Positions 1 to 6,482 of a DNA stretch of 17,284 bases are shown in pieces. The notes beneath the pieces are model-generated. The model was not told where the DNA came from. It saw nothing but the letters and a program-made list of their open reading frames with translations, and made no database searches. Both the position numbers and the translations under genes were made by a program. Source of the stretch: JASLCR01 sp036405515 (GTDB taxonomy: Bacteria; Patescibacteriota; Saccharimonadia; Saccharimonadales; Saccharimonadaceae); NCBI GenBank assembly GCA_036405515.1, contig DASWXM010000038.1:1-17284 (forward strand). Reading direction: 5' to 3'. Position 1 is the stretch's first letter, and every line of letters begins with the position of its first letter.

Positions 1-1061
1 AGACACTGATTAATAATATTGCCGACGCCGTTCTCTCGACGGACGAACAAGGTACGATTCGCCTCTATAATGCCGCGACAATCGGACTTCTAGATACCAA
101 TACTGATCTTGTAGGTAAAGCAATCGACAAAGTGCTACAGCTACGAAACGATGAAGACAAGCCTATTTTGATGAAGAGTCTTCTTAAAGGTGCGCACGGC
201 GTCACAATTGACGACACACTCCGTACAACCATCAGTGATGAGGAGATACGTATAGAGGCAACATACTCACCAATTCGTGGCGCATATTCCAGAGAAGGTG
301 GTACCGCTTCTGACAATGGGTATATTATTATCTTACGCGATATCACTAAAACAAAGAGTCTAGAAGAAGAACGTGATGAATTCATTAGTGTTGTTAGTCA
401 CGAACTCCGCACACCAATTACTATCGCCGAGGGAGCAATTGATAATGCGAGAGTTGTATTCAAGAAAGACACCAGCCAAATCGAACTCGTCGATAAGAGC
501 ATGAGTATGGCACATGACCAGGTCATCTTTTTATCGAAGATGGTGAACGATCTTAGTACGTTATCCCGAGCTGAACGGGGCGTTGCCGACAAACCTGAAG
601 AGATCGACGTCCGTGAGTTGGTCCACTCACTTTACGACGACTACGTATCGCAGGCAAAGGCGAAGAATCTTCAGTTTAATCTTTCTGCGCATGGGGAGCT
701 CGGAAGTGTAAATACGAGCCGTCTCTACCTCCATGAGTTACTGCAAAATTTCATCACCAATGCTATCAAATACACTAAAGAGGGAAGCATCACTCTTACT
801 GTTGATCGAGCAGAAGATACTGTCCATTTTGCCGTAAGCGACACTGGTATAGGTATAAGTAAGGCAGATCAGGCAAAAGTATTCCAGAAGTTCTATCGCT
901 CAGAAGATTATCGTACACGCGAGACAGGCGGAACAGGCCTTGGTCTTTATGTTGCTGAGAAGCTTGCGCGCAAAATGGCAACAAGCATTACCCTCAAGAG
1001 TCGGCTCAACCATGGCTCAACCTTCAGCTTTACACTCCCTGTAGCCACTCGAAAAAAGTAG
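1..1061 (+). CDS. PAS-containing sensor histidine kinase, 5'-truncated by the window edge
   Basis: This is the C-terminal part of a two-component sensor kinase, which autophosphorylates on His and passes the phosphate to a response regulator not in the window. The open frame runs from base 3 with no start, so the gene enters from the left; an internal GTG at 132 is not the true start because coding continues upstream. In order I see the end of a PAS domain (NNIADAVLSTDEQGTIRLYN, then the strand GYIIILRDIT), a HisKA H-box with the phospho-acceptor His in SHELRTP, an N-box (LLQNFITNAIKYTKEG), a G1 box (DTGIGISKADQ), an F box (VFQKFYRSED) and a G2 box (GGTGLGLYVAEKLA). All key residues for an active kinase are present. 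Membrane segments or other sensor domains, if any, lie upstream. It ends with TAG, about 85 nt before secE, which has its own promoter. Confidence 0.95.
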   Translation, partial: TLINNIADAVLSTDEQGTIRLYNAATIGLLDTNTDLVGKAIDKVLQLRNDEDKPILMKSLLKGAHGVTIDDTLRTTISDEEIRIEATYSPIRGAYSREGGTASDNGYIIILRDITKTKSLEEERDEFISVVSHELRTPITIAEGAIDNARVVFKKDTSQIELVDKSMSMAHDQVIFLSKMVNDLSTLSRAERGVADKPEEIDVRELVHSLYDDYVSQAKAKNLQFNLSAHGELGSVNTSRLYLHELLQNFITNAIKYTKEGSITLTVDRAEDTVHFAVSDTGIGISKADQAKVFQKFYRSEDYRTRETGGTGLGLYVAEKLARKMATSITLKSRLNHGSTFSFTLPVATRKK

Positions 1062-1066
1062 CACTC

Positions 1067-1096
1067 TTGACGAAGCCTTTATCTTTGTCATATACT
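1067..1096 (+). promoter_or_regulatory. Promoter of the secE-nusG operon
   Basis: A -35 TTGACG (1067-1072) and a -10 TATACT (1091-1096) are separated by 18 bp, immediately after the kinase stop codon. Transcription would start near 1103, giving a leader of about 45 nt before the secE GTG. Confidence 0.7.
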
Positions 1097-1106
1097 AATG
1101 CTTGAC

Positions 1107-1130
1107 AGTCTGCCTCGAAGCAGACTTTTA
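1107..1130 (+). other. Short hairpin in the secE leader
   Basis: AGTCTGC (1107-1113) and GCAGACT (1120-1126) form a perfect 7-bp stem with a 6-nt loop, followed by TTTAAA. It lies between the promoter and the Shine-Dalgarno site of secE, so it could be a weak terminator for read-through, an attenuator, or an mRNA-stabilising structure. The U-tract is short, so I do not call it a terminator. Confidence 0.4.
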
Positions 1131-1146
1131 AATTGGGAGAAATCTG

Positions 1147-1491
1147 GTGGCAAAGAATGCAAAAGACGATGCAAATGTGACTCGCATTAGTGCGAGTGAC
1201 TCCAAGAGCTCAAAACGTAGCAGCACTGCAAAAGCTACTGCGAAGGCTAAAGCAAGCAAAACCAAGAAGATAACAAACGAAAGCCAAAGTAAAAAGTCAC
1301 GCAACCCATTCCGTCCATTTTTCGGTTATTTCGTTGGTGCATGGAAAGAGCTTCGCCAAGTACACTGGCCAACACGTCGTGCAACATGGAGCCTCACTGG
1401 GGCCGTATTAGCATTTGCCGCTTTCTTTGTCGTATTTATCTTGTTACTTGATGCCTTGTTTAAATTTATATTCGAACTATTACTAAAGTAG
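1147..1491 (+). CDS. secE: Preprotein translocase subunit SecE
   Basis: SecE is the small essential subunit of the SecYEG channel that clamps SecY in the cytoplasmic membrane. The product is 114 aa. Residues 1 to about 53 are a Lys/Ser/Ala-rich, probably disordered cytoplasmic tail. Then comes the conserved amphipathic helix with KELRQVHWPTRR, and one strongly hydrophobic helix near residues 80-108. One membrane segment and the WPTR signature are typical of the short bacterial SecE. The GTG start is supported by GGGAG at 1135-1139, seven bases upstream. It stops 15 nt before nusG, the classical secE-nusG pair, and is transcribed from the promoter at 1067. The tail is longer than in minimal SecE proteins. 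Identification is by motif plus neighbour. Confidence 0.93.
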   Translation: MAKNAKDDANVTRISASDSKSSKRSSTAKATAKAKASKTKKITNESQSKKSRNPFRPFFGYFVGAWKELRQVHWPTRRATWSLTGAVLAFAAFFVVFILLLDALFKFIFELLLK

Positions 1492-1506
1492 AAAGTGAGT
1501 TAAAGA

Positions 1507-2052
1507 GTGAGTAAAAATCGTTACGATTCATCCAGGCAGTGGTATGCCATCCACACCTATTCAGGCTACGAAGAAAAGGTAGCCGACAGCATCCGCCAGC
1601 GCATCAACGCCGTCGATATGGCCGACAAAATCTTTGATGTCATGGTACCAAAGGAAAAGCAGATTCAGATCAAGAATGGCAAACGTAAGGTCGTGGAAGC
1701 AAAAATCTTCCAAGGCTACTGCCTTGTTGAAATGAAGCTTACTGAAGAAACATGGTTTATCGTACGCAATACTCCTGGTGTTACCGGGTTTGTTGGTGCC
1801 GACAGTACGCCAACACCAGTAAGCGATAAAGAAATTGCCAAAATCAAAAAGCGTATGGGCGTTGAAGATCCAAAGCATCAAATCGACTTCTCTGAAGGCG
1901 AAGTTGTCTCTATCGTTGATGGTCCGTTTAAAGGCTTTGACGGCGCAATTGCTGAGATCGATGCAGCCAAAGGTAAACTTAAGGTCATGGTTTCAATGTT
2001 CGGCCGAGACACACCAGTTGAGCTTGACGCCCTGCAGGTAAAGAAAGTCTAG
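1507..2052 (+). CDS. nusG: Transcription termination/antitermination factor NusG
   Basis: NusG binds the RNA polymerase clamp and modulates pausing, Rho termination and coupling to the ribosome. The 181-aa protein has the full two-domain layout. The N-terminal NGN domain starts with QWYAIHTYSGYEEKVADSI and contains the VPKEKQIQIKNGKRKVVEAK and FQGYCLVEM strands and the NTPGVTGFVG loop. A C-terminal KOW domain follows, with FSEGEVVSIVDGPFKGFDG. The length matches ordinary bacterial NusG with no inserted domain. The start is GTG at 1507, 15 nt after secE; only a weak AAAG/GTGAG-like Shine-Dalgarno site precedes it, so it is probably translated by coupling in the secE operon. Two small ORFs follow instead of rplK. 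Confidence 0.96.
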   Translation: MSKNRYDSSRQWYAIHTYSGYEEKVADSIRQRINAVDMADKIFDVMVPKEKQIQIKNGKRKVVEAKIFQGYCLVEMKLTEETWFIVRNTPGVTGFVGADSTPTPVSDKEIAKIKKRMGVEDPKHQIDFSEGEVVSIVDGPFKGFDGAIAEIDAAKGKLKVMVSMFGRDTPVELDALQVKKV

Positions 2053-2055
2053 GTC

Positions 2056-2217
2056 ATGCAAGAGCTTCCTCCGTTACTACAGAGAGTTGCCGAAATTAAG
2101 CAGCAGCGCGCGCACCCTGATAATGGAGAAGTATTAGTCAGTCCTGAAACCAATGAGGAAATTGTCGAAAAGTTGCGACGTCTTGCAATCTACTCTGCAA
2201 TGGAAAGCGCCTCATGA
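2056..2217 (+). CDS. Small unknown protein, 53 aa
   Basis: ATG at 2056, three bases after the nusG stop, opens a 53-codon frame ending in TGA at 2215-2217. The TGA overlaps the next start as ATGA, an arrangement typical of translationally coupled operon genes and a good reason to believe this short frame. The product is acidic to neutral and probably mostly helical. It begins MQELPPLLQRVAEIKQQ, has a central NGEVLVSPETNEEIVEK stretch and ends LRRLAIYSAMESAS. It has no membrane segment or Cys motif. I do not recognise the family. Its position in the secE-nusG transcript suggests co-expression with transcription/translation factors, but no function can be assigned. Confidence 0.6.
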   Translation: MQELPPLLQRVAEIKQQRAHPDNGEVLVSPETNEEIVEKLRRLAIYSAMESAS

Positions 2218-2486
2218 GCCACGAATCCAACGAAGGTACCCCCCAGGAAAGTAGTGAGGAAACTCTCTTTGACCTTTTTGATCGACCAAGCTACGAGACT
2301 CCTGACTTACTCGCTAATAGGCTCGGGGAGCAAGGTATTCATGACGCCCTTTCTGCCAATGTACGCAAGCAGGAAGAGACTAGAAATAACATAGACAGAC
2401 TTAAGAGAGAGCAAGAGTCATTACGAGCAGATCAGACAGCGCTCACTCAAGCTCTTATACTCGCAAGAGACAAAGGGTTGGAATAA
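2214..2486 (+). CDS. Small unknown protein with C-terminal coiled coil, 90 aa
   Basis: The ATG at 2214 overlaps the stop of the preceding 53-aa gene by four bases (ATGA), so it is probably translated by ribosome re-initiation. The 90-aa product has an acidic, Ser/Glu-rich N-terminus (about 1-20), a short segment with LFDLFDRPSYETPDLLANRLG, and a heptad-like helix near 47-85 rich in Glu, Arg, Lys and Leu (for example NNIDRLKREQESLRADQTAL), likely a coiled coil. It has no signal peptide or membrane segment. The family is not recognised. It closes the secE-nusG operon; the rplK -35 box overlaps its last codons. Confidence 0.7.
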   Translation: MSHESNEGTPQESSEETLFDLFDRPSYETPDLLANRLGEQGIHDALSANVRKQEETRNNIDRLKREQESLRADQTALTQALILARDKGLE

Positions 2487-2506
2487 CCAATCTAACCTGT
2501 TATAAT
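2478..2506 (+). promoter_or_regulatory. Promoter of rplK
   Basis: TTGGAA (2478-2483), a 17-bp spacer and a perfect TATAAT (2501-2506). The -35 lies in the last codons of the preceding small gene. Predicted transcription starts near 2513, leaving a leader of about 60 nt with AAGGA (2558-2562) nine bases before the rplK ATG. Confidence 0.8.
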
Positions 2507-2571
2507 AACCACGTTACGCACTGCAAAATAGCTTCAACCATTTAGCAGTAATCTAAAAAGGAATTAATCAT

Positions 2572-2997
2572 ATGGCAAAGAAGGTTATCGGTAACCTAAA
2601 ATTACGTATCCCTGCAGGTCGTGCGACAGCTGGTCCTCCAGTTGGATCAACACTCGGTCAGTGGGGCCTCAACATGATGGATTTCATTAATCCATTCAAT
2701 GATGCAACCAAAGGCGACATGGGCAAGGACGTTATTGTTCATATCCAAGTATTCGAAGATCGTACATTCACATGGAAGTCACTCGGTCAGCCAGTTGACG
2801 ACGCAATCCGTGAAAAGATCGGCATTAAAAAGGGAAGCGGCAAGCCACACTCTGAAAAGGTCGGCAAAATTACTCGCAAGCAACTTGAAGAAATTGCTGA
2901 AGCTAAGATGGAAATGCTGAACGCAATCGATCTTGACGGTGCAGTAAAGACTATCGCCGGAACCGCACGCTCAATGGGTGTTGAAGTTACCGAGTAG
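2572..2997 (+). CDS. rplK: 50S ribosomal protein L11 (uL11)
   Basis: L11 binds the GTPase-associated region of 23S rRNA at the base of the L7/L12 stalk and contacts elongation factors. At 141 aa it is full length. The N-terminal domain has the conserved proline loop ATAGPPVGSTLGQWGLNMMD. The C-terminal RNA-binding domain contains GSGKPHSEKVGKITRKQL and ends with the signature AGTARSMGVEV. ATG at 2572 is preceded by AAGGA at a 9-nt spacing. Unlike the usual rplK-rplA pair, rplK here is a single-gene unit: it has its own promoter and a terminator immediately downstream, and otsAB on the other strand separates it from rplA. Confidence 0.97.
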   Translation: MAKKVIGNLKLRIPAGRATAGPPVGSTLGQWGLNMMDFINPFNDATKGDMGKDVIVHIQVFEDRTFTWKSLGQPVDDAIREKIGIKKGSGKPHSEKVGKITRKQLEEIAEAKMEMLNAIDLDGAVKTIAGTARSMGVEVTE

Positions 2998-3014
2998 TCT
3001 AAGTCTTTTATTTA

Positions 3015-3050
3015 AAAATACTGCACAAATGGTGCAGTATTTTATTTTTT
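3015..3050. terminator. Bidirectional terminator between rplK and otsAB
   Basis: AAAATACTGCAC (3015-3026) and GTGCAGTATTTT (3032-3043) form a perfect 12-bp stem with a 5-nt loop. Downstream on the plus strand is ATTTTTT (3044-3050). On the minus strand the stem is likewise followed by a T-rich run, and the otsAB stop codon (3042-3044) sits at the stem base. The hairpin can therefore end both convergent transcripts. Confidence 0.9.
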
Positions 3051-5312
3051 GAACAACTTCTTCATGAAGCGCTTTGTACGCGATGGAAGGCGGCCTTTGA
3101 TCTCTCCAATGAGCAAGTTTGATCCAGGAACCATGTCATCAAGCAGAGCCAAGGTAGCCGCTACGTCTTCTACTTGATATCGTGCTCTCGTCTCTCCACC
3201 GCCGATCTTTACCGTGACTGCTTGCTCATCATCGAGTACTGCGAACATATCTTCGTCCGTATAGTCATCCCCGGCACAAAATACAAAGTCTGCAGGATAG
3301 CGACGCATAAGTTCTCTTACGGCTGCACCCTTGTTTACCATCTTAGGCTTCACCTCGATAATATTATGTCCTTCGTCAACTGAGATATCATCATCACCGA
3401 ACTTAGTTTTAAGTTCTCGGCTCAGTTCTCGCGCTCTTTTATAGGCCAAGTCAGGCTCGACGTTGATATAATGCCAGACAAATGCGTAATCTTTCTCCTC
3501 AATAAGAGAGCCTTCAGTACGCTCCGTGTACTCCTCCATGACTTCACGAATTGCTTTTTTACTTGATGAGAAGTTACTATCAATCGCCCGCCACTTCTTA
3601 TCATAGCGAGTCCAGGCACCATGCTCAGCCACCAACTTGAGCTTCATACCTGAGAACCAGCTCGTCAATGCTCTCTTTGGCCTGCCACTCACTATCGCGA
3701 CAACATTGTTTGGATCTTCTGAGAGTGCGCGCAAAATACGACGCGCCTTTAGAGATGGTGCACCGGCCACCACATGTGGTACACGCACAAATCCTTTGAG
3801 TGTCCCATCGTAATCAAGAATAATCAGACGCTTACGAGCCGACTGGTAGCGATTCACGATGCGTCGGTATTCTGCAGGAAGAAGAAGCTTTTTGAAGTGT
3901 GCATCTTGGTTATCTGCGGCATGGTCAAGCTCATGCATGAATTCTTTGCCCCAGTTTTGTACAGTCGCCACCTTTATACGCCGCTGCATCGCTTCCGATC
4001 GCGAAGCTTGTTCTTTCTTAGACATTCCAAGCGCCATAACAATTGCATCTTTGATAGACCGCCAATCATTTGGATTGATCGTGAGCGCCTCAGGCAACTC
4101 ATCAATAGCACCCGCCATTTCACTCAAAATGAGCACGCCACCTGGCTTTCTCTGTGATGCAACATATTCCTTTGCAACCAAGTTCATACCGTCACGAATC
4201 GGTGTAACGAGTGCTATATCAGCTCGCTCATAGAGTGCAACAATTTCTGGAAAAGGTCGATTTTGGAACCGGTAAGAGATCGGCGCCCACTCTACTGTGC
4301 CGTATGTGCCATTAATACGGCTGACCGTTTTTTCAATCTCATCACGAAGCTGCTTATATGCATCCACTTCCGTACGCGACGGCACTGCTATCATGAGGAG
4401 TTTTATCTTACCGTGATATTCAGGATGTTCCTTCAGCAGCAAGCGGAATGCCTCCAGACGGTCCATAATGCCTTTAGAGTAGTCGAGTCGGTCCACAGAG
4501 AGAATAAGCTTTTGACCAGCGTATGATTTATCAAGCTGTTTTTTCGCAGTCTTTGTCTCTTTCGTATCTAGCTGATGCCTAAATTTTTCGTAATCTATAC
4601 CTATCGGAAATGCTCCCACTTTGACGACGCGACCATTCTGCTGGATCATGTCGTTCATTACCGAAGCACCCAGGAGGCGCTTGCAGCTACTTATGAAATG
4701 ACGACCATAATCATAGATATGAAATCCAATCACATCGGCGCCAAGCAAACCGCGGAGGATTTCTTTGCGCTGCGGGAGAAGACGGAAGATCTCGAAAGAC
4801 GGAAAGGGTATATGCAGGAAAAAGCCTATAGAACTCGCAGACAAACGCTCGCGAATCAATTGCGGCAACAGCATGAAATGATAATCTTGAATCCAAATTT
4901 TAGCTTCCGGTGTCGACACCTCTACCACCGCCTCAGCAAAAAGATGATTAACCTCTTGGTATGAGTCCCAGTATTTTTCGTCGTATCGAGCCAGTGATTG
5001 AAAGTAGTGGAATAAAGGCCAGATCGTATCATTGGCATAGCCTTCATAGTAAAGGCTCGTTTGCTTCTTGGTTAAGAAGACAGGATAGCAACCACGGCTT
5101 TTGAGTTCAGTTGTTATTTCTTCACGTTCTGTATCCGTAAGGCTATCACTATCAATCCCAGGCCAGCCAACCCAAATCTTATTGTCCGCCTCAAGTGATG
5201 CCATTGCCGTCGCGAGGCCGCCACTACTTGCTTCATAAACTAGTACTCCATCCACGCGCTTGACGCTAACCGGTAATCGATTTGATACGACGACTGTCGT
5301 GAATGTACCCAT
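3042..5312 (-). CDS. otsAB: Bifunctional trehalose-6-phosphate synthase/phosphatase (OtsA-OtsB fusion)
   Basis: This 756-aa fusion would make trehalose, a stress-protective cytoplasmic disaccharide, from a nucleotide-glucose donor and glucose-6-phosphate. Residues 1 to about 470 are a GT20 synthase: SNRLPV (10-15), SSGGLATAM (29-37), WVGWPG, GYANDTIWPLFHY (91-103), IQDYHFMLLP (141-150), FLHIPFPSFE (165-174), VDRLDYSKGI with Arg275 and Lys280, and RDGMNLVAKEYV (373-384). Residues about 490-756 are a HAD-type OtsB phosphatase: DYDGTLKG with nucleophile Asp500 and acid/base Asp502, VSGRPKR with Ser542, the conserved Lys region EVKPKMVNKG, and GDDYTDEDMF with Asp682/683. Both halves keep their key residues, so both activities are likely. 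The gene is monocistronic, convergent with rplK and divergent from rplA. Its -10 box sits 8 nt before ATG with no Shine-Dalgarno site. Confidence 0.94.
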   Translation of the reverse strand: MGTFTTVVVSNRLPVSVKRVDGVLVYEASSGGLATAMASLEADNKIWVGWPGIDSDSLTDTEREEITTELKSRGCYPVFLTKKQTSLYYEGYANDTIWPLFHYFQSLARYDEKYWDSYQEVNHLFAEAVVEVSTPEAKIWIQDYHFMLLPQLIRERLSASSIGFFLHIPFPSFEIFRLLPQRKEILRGLLGADVIGFHIYDYGRHFISSCKRLLGASVMNDMIQQNGRVVKVGAFPIGIDYEKFRHQLDTKETKTAKKQLDKSYAGQKLILSVDRLDYSKGIMDRLEAFRLLLKEHPEYHGKIKLLMIAVPSRTEVDAYKQLRDEIEKTVSRINGTYGTVEWAPISYRFQNRPFPEIVALYERADIALVTPIRDGMNLVAKEYVASQRKPGGVLILSEMAGAIDELPEALTINPNDWRSIKDAIVMALGMSKKEQASRSEAMQRRIKVATVQNWGKEFMHELDHAADNQDAHFKKLLLPAEYRRIVNRYQSARKRLIILDYDGTLKGFVRVPHVVAGAPSLKARRILRALSEDPNNVVAIVSGRPKRALTSWFSGMKLKLVAEHGAWTRYDKKWRAIDSNFSSSKKAIREVMEEYTERTEGSLIEEKDYAFVWHYINVEPDLAYKRARELSRELKTKFGDDDISVDEGHNIIEVKPKMVNKGAAVRELMRRYPADFVFCAGDDYTDEDMFAVLDDEQAVTVKIGGGETRARYQVEDVAATLALLDDMVPGSNLLIGEIKGRLPSRTKRFMKKLFKK

Positions 5313-5320
5313 GTCTATCT

Positions 5321-5349
5321 ACTATACCCTCTATACACGAGGAGTGCAA
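5321..5349 (-). promoter_or_regulatory. Promoter of otsAB, probably leaderless
   Basis: On the minus strand TTGCAC (5349-5344), a 17-bp spacer and TATAGT (5326-5321) precede the otsAB ATG (5312) by only 8 nt. Transcription should begin at or within a base or two of the start codon. The -35 lies just 6 bp from the rplA -10 box, so the two divergent promoters overlap. Confidence 0.65.
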
Positions 5350-5351
5350 TT

Positions 5352-5365
5352 TGCTATAATATAAT
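5352..5365 (+). promoter_or_regulatory. Extended -10 promoter of rplA
   Basis: TGCTATAAT (5352-5360) is an extended -10 element; a second overlapping TATAAT occupies 5360-5365. No convincing -35 is seen at 17 bp (TATACA at 5332-5337). The same TGCTATAAT occurs before rplJ. Predicted transcription starts near 5367. Confidence 0.7.
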
Positions 5366-5382
5366 CCAGAAGTAAATCAATG

Positions 5383-5415
5383 CTGGGAGGCTATAAAAAG
5401 CCGCTTGCACCACAG
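5383..5415 (+). promoter_or_regulatory. Candidate L1-binding autoregulatory leader of rplA
   Basis: In the 5' leader, CUG-GG (5383-5387) can pair with CC-A-CAG (5410-5415, one bulged A). GGCU (5389-5392) can pair with AGCC (5399-5402) around an AUAAAA loop. The two short helices are separated by an asymmetric internal loop (A5388 opposite 5403-5409). From general knowledge, L1 sites on 23S rRNA and on its own mRNA have this two-helix, asymmetric-loop form with a conserved GGGAG. Ending right before the AAAGGA Shine-Dalgarno (5416-5421), it is placed to repress translation when L1 is in excess. Assignment is by shape and position only. Confidence 0.5.
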
Positions 5416-5430
5416 AAAGGATTAGTCACT

Positions 5431-6402
5431 ATGGCTAAAAAAGCAGAATTGCTTGAAAAAGCAGCAGAACTGAAGCTTGAGGTTTCAGAAAAGAATACAA
5501 TTGCCGAGATCGAAGCAGCGATCGCCGGCGCTGAAAAGCACGAAGTTAAGGAAGCTGCTCCAGCAAAAGCTGGTAAGCGTAGCGAGAAAGCCCTCAAAGA
5601 GGCTGAGGAAAAAGCAGAGAAGGAAGCCCGCAAAGAAGCAGGCGACACATCTGCGCAAAACGATGAAGAAGCGCACGTGAAGAAAGGTCCAAAGCCAGTT
5701 ACACGTCCGCTCATCGACCGTCGTGGTAAGAAGTACCAGGAAGCCGCAAAGAAGCTCGAGAAAGACACTGTTTACTCACTCACCGATGCAGTAAAGCTTG
5801 CTACTGAAACTTCAACAACAAAGTTTGATGCATCTGTCGAAATTCATGTACGTCTTGGTGTTGACCCACGCCAGGCTGATCAAAACATTCGCGCGACTGT
5901 TAGCCTACCAAACGGTACCGGTAAGACAGTCCGCGTAGCTGTATTCGCTCCAGAAGATCAGCATGCTGCTGCCAAGAAAGCTGGCGCTGATGTTGTAGGT
6001 GACGAAGAGTTTACAAAGCAGCTCGACAAAGAAGAGCTTAACTTTGACGTACTCATCGCTACCCCTCAGTACATGCCAAAGCTTGGTAAGTACGCTCGCC
6101 TGCTTGGCCCACGTGGTCTCATGCCAAATCCAAAGAGTGGCACCGTTGCCGCTGACACTGCAAAGGCTGTTACGGAAGCCAAGGCGGGTAAGGTTGAGTA
6201 CCGAGTCGACAAGCAAGCGATTGTACATCTCGCTATCGGCAAGGTAAGTTTTGGTGCTGCGAAGCTTGAAGAGAACGCGAAAGCTTTCTTCGACAGTCTC
6301 CAGAGCCAAAAGCCAAACTCGCTCAAGGGAAGCTATGTTAAGACAACTAGCCTCTCAACAACTATGGGCCCAGGCATCAAGGTTGAAAACGTCGTTAGCT
6401 AA
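5431..6402 (+). CDS. rplA: 50S ribosomal protein L1 (uL1) with a long N-terminal extension
   Basis: L1 forms the mobile stalk at the ribosomal E site and usually represses its own mRNA. I choose ATG 5431, with AAAGGA nine bases upstream, giving 323 aa. An in-frame ATG at 5380 has no Shine-Dalgarno site and lies inside the leader structure. The core L1 fold starts near residue 95 (RPLIDRRGKKY) and carries VHVRLG-like EIHVRLGVDPRQADQNIR, the LPNGTGK loop, and the signature GPRGLMPNPKSGTV. Typical bacterial L1 is about 230 aa; the extra 90 residues are unusual. Residues 1-35 (KAELLEKAAELKLEVSEKNT, then IAEIEAAIA) resemble a SAP/HeH-like helical nucleic-acid-binding motif, and residues 36-90 are a Lys/Glu/Ala-rich linker. 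It is a single-gene unit with a strong terminator. Confidence 0.95.
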   Translation: MAKKAELLEKAAELKLEVSEKNTIAEIEAAIAGAEKHEVKEAAPAKAGKRSEKALKEAEEKAEKEARKEAGDTSAQNDEEAHVKKGPKPVTRPLIDRRGKKYQEAAKKLEKDTVYSLTDAVKLATETSTTKFDASVEIHVRLGVDPRQADQNIRATVSLPNGTGKTVRVAVFAPEDQHAAAKKAGADVVGDEEFTKQLDKEELNFDVLIATPQYMPKLGKYARLLGPRGLMPNPKSGTVAADTAKAVTEAKAGKVEYRVDKQAIVHLAIGKVSFGAAKLEENAKAFFDSLQSQKPNSLKGSYVKTTSLSTTMGPGIKVENVVS

Positions 6403-6417
6403 TAGCTAGTTTTTTCT

Positions 6418-6456
6418 AAAAATACTCTTTCATTGTGAGAGAGTATTTTTATTTTT
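6418..6456 (+). terminator. Terminator of rplA
   Basis: A 15-bp stem (6418-6432 with 6436-6450, one G-U pair) and a 3-nt loop are followed by ATTTTT. The stem base AAAAATACTCT/AGAGTATTTTT has a T-rich 3' arm that continues into the U-tract. It begins 16 nt after the rplA stop. Confidence 0.9.
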
Positions 6457-6482
6457 CATAAAATATGACATACTAAAATTTA

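Noticed and set aside
3774..4964. Several plus-strand ORFs inside otsAB
   Set aside because: They are opposite a fully motif-supported 756-aa gene and show no recognisable protein features.
5380..5430. ATG 5380 as the start of rplA
   Set aside because: It has no Shine-Dalgarno site and lies within the proposed L1 leader hairpin; ATG 5431 has AAAGGA at 9 nt and gives a standard MAKK beginning.
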